NCBI GenBank assembly: GCA_900317715.1
Contig: ONHS01000016.1
Span: 1-53,504, forward strand
Origin: an uncultured Bacteroidales bacterium
GTDB lineage: Bacteria > Bacteroidota > Bacteroidia > Bacteroidales > WCHB1-69
Direction of reading: 5' to 3'
Length of the DNA stretch: 53,504 nt
The notes under the pieces: generated by a model
Told to the model about the DNA's origin: nothing
The model's input: only the letters and a program-made list of their open reading frames with translations
Databases searched by the model: none
Shown: piece by piece, positions 52,709-53,504 of the stretch
Position numbering within the stretch: position 1 is the first letter of the stretch
How the letters are laid out: each line of letters begins with the position of its first letter
Position numbers and translations under genes: made by a program

Positions 52709-53504
52709 TTAAATTTCCCACGTATCCCCGCTGTTCAGCAGATCGTCCACGCATTTGTACTTGCCGTTGGCCATCTGCTCTTCCATTTGGTCTTCGTAGA
52801 GCTGGGTGTAGGAGGTCTTCTTGACGTTGCGGATCACGCCGATGGCCACGGGGAGGTCGCCGCTCATGCGGGCCAGCATCATGTGGATGCCGGTGTCCTC
52901 GGTGGTCTCGTCGTGGATCATGATGTCGTCCATCGTGATGCCGTTGGTGACAGCCTCCAAGCAACGTCCGTTGAAACGGAGACCCTTGTTCTTCTCTTTA
53001 CCGAAGATCATGGGCTTGCCGTGTTCGAGGATGATGGTGCGGTCGTCACGCACAGCTTTGTCGGTGATGGCGGCGTGAGCCTTGTCGTTGAAAATCATAC
53101 AGTTTTGCAGCACTTCCACCACGCTGGTGCCGTCGTGTTGGGCGGCGCGGGTCATGATGTCGGTGGTCAACGGAGGCAGGCAGTCCAACGCACGTGCGAA
53201 GAAAGTGCCTTGTGCGCCCATCACCAATTCACCCGGATTGAACGGGTAGTCGATGGTGCCGTAGGGAGAGGTCTTGGTGACCTGACCAAACTTGGTGGTC
53301 GGGCTGTACTGACCCTTGGTCAAGCCGTAGATCTCGTTGTTGAAGATGGTGATGTTGAAGTCTTGGTTACGGCGCACCGCATGGATGAGGTGGTTGCCGC
53401 CGATGGCCATGGAGTCGCCGTCGCCCATGCTCACCCACACGGAGAGAGCCGGGTTGGCCAGCTTCACGCCGGTGGCAATGGCGCACGCACGTCCGTGGAT
53501 GCTG
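52709..53504 (-). CDS. korB: 2-oxoacid:ferredoxin oxidoreductase beta subunit (5' end outside window)
   Basis: Partial: about 264 C-terminal residues; the frame stays open to the window edge (SIHGRACAIATGVKLANP). The beta subunit binds thiamine pyrophosphate and oxidatively decarboxylates 2-oxoglutarate or another 2-oxoacid, passing electrons to ferredoxin. The TPP motif runs from GDGDSMAIGGNHLIHA to FNNEIYGLTKGQYSPTT. The C-terminal extension of about 150 residues after the TPP domain is typical of KorB in this phylum. The alpha subunit gene would be expected upstream, beyond the window. Substrate (2-oxoglutarate) is inferred from the family. Confidence 0.9.
   Translation of the reverse strand, partial: SIHGRACAIATGVKLANPALSVWVSMGDGDSMAIGGNHLIHAVRRNQDFNITIFNNEIYGLTKGQYSPTTKFGQVTKTSPYGTIDYPFNPGELVMGAQGTFFARALDCLPPLTTDIMTRAAQHDGTSVVEVLQNCMIFNDKAHAAITDKAVRDDRTIILEHGKPMIFGKEKNKGLRFNGRCLEAVTNGITMDDIMIHDETTEDTGIHMMLARMSGDLPVAIGVIRNVKKTSYTQLYEDQMEEQMANGKYKCVDDLLNSGDTWEI

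Overview
The window looks like a chromosomal segment of a member of the Bacteroidales (phylum Bacteroidota). Three things support this. Most transcription units are preceded by the Bacteroidota -7 box TAnnTTTG, and leaders are A-rich with no convincing Shine-Dalgarno sequence. Secreted proteins carry type IX secretion (T9SS) C-terminal signals of types A and B. Many families are typical of the group: an OprP-like porin, DPP-IV, PepD, a DUF349 repeat protein, a PrsW protease, a glycogen synthase-phosphorylase fusion and KorB. The family cannot be fixed from the sequence alone. No rRNA, tRNA or CRISPR array was seen.

Layout. 1-6.7 kb: a T9SS type B adhesin-like protein and an OprP-like porin diverge from a shared promoter region, followed by a DPP-IV-type peptidase. 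6.9-11.7 kb: an accessory island with an Rnl2-type RNA ligase, a minus-strand operon of unknown genes joined by ATGA overlaps (several frameshifted), a divergent DUF1186-like gene and a gene remnant. 12-19.5 kb: an O-antigen ligase/polymerase-like membrane protein, galE, glmS, a carboxylesterase and pepD. 19.5-24 kb (minus): an orphan histidine kinase, a LuxC-type acyl-CoA reductase and a malic enzyme. 24-31 kb: a TlpA-like thioredoxin protein, DUF349, DUF2147, hslR, PrsW and a methyltransferase. 31-37 kb: the 1409-residue glycogen synthase-phosphorylase fusion, thiamine pyrophosphokinase and an unknown membrane protein. 37-40 kb: a PIN toxin with a short antitoxin, an SDR oxidoreductase and a nucleotidyltransferase. 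40-46 kb: two related secreted proteins, DUF2461, panB and an RluA-type pseudouridine synthase. 46-51.7 kb: a two-gene DUF7064-like/PEP-synthase-like pair, a C10 protease and a patatin. 51.7-53.5 kb: a candidate small RNA locus with repeated operator-like words, a frameshifted hypothetical gene and the 3' part of korB.

The most striking feature is not a gene. Nearly every long intergenic region is built from short degenerate tandem words, almost all with a seven-base period (for example ATGAATG, AACTACT, TTGAACT, AAACCTT, CACACGT, GTTAGTA). The blocks follow the direction of the genes. Words that contain TGA, TAG or TAA on the sense strand start at, or actually supply, the stop codon of the upstream gene. 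A/C-rich words then lead to the next start codon. Repeat DNA provides the final codons of at least seven genes, the start of two, and an in-frame insert of about 34 residues inside galE. A second signal is a 32-bp motif (30/32 identical) at the same distance upstream of the RNA ligase gene and of the first gene of the neighbouring unknown operon. A third is a compact candidate non-coding RNA at about 52000-52086 with its own promoter and a U-tract.
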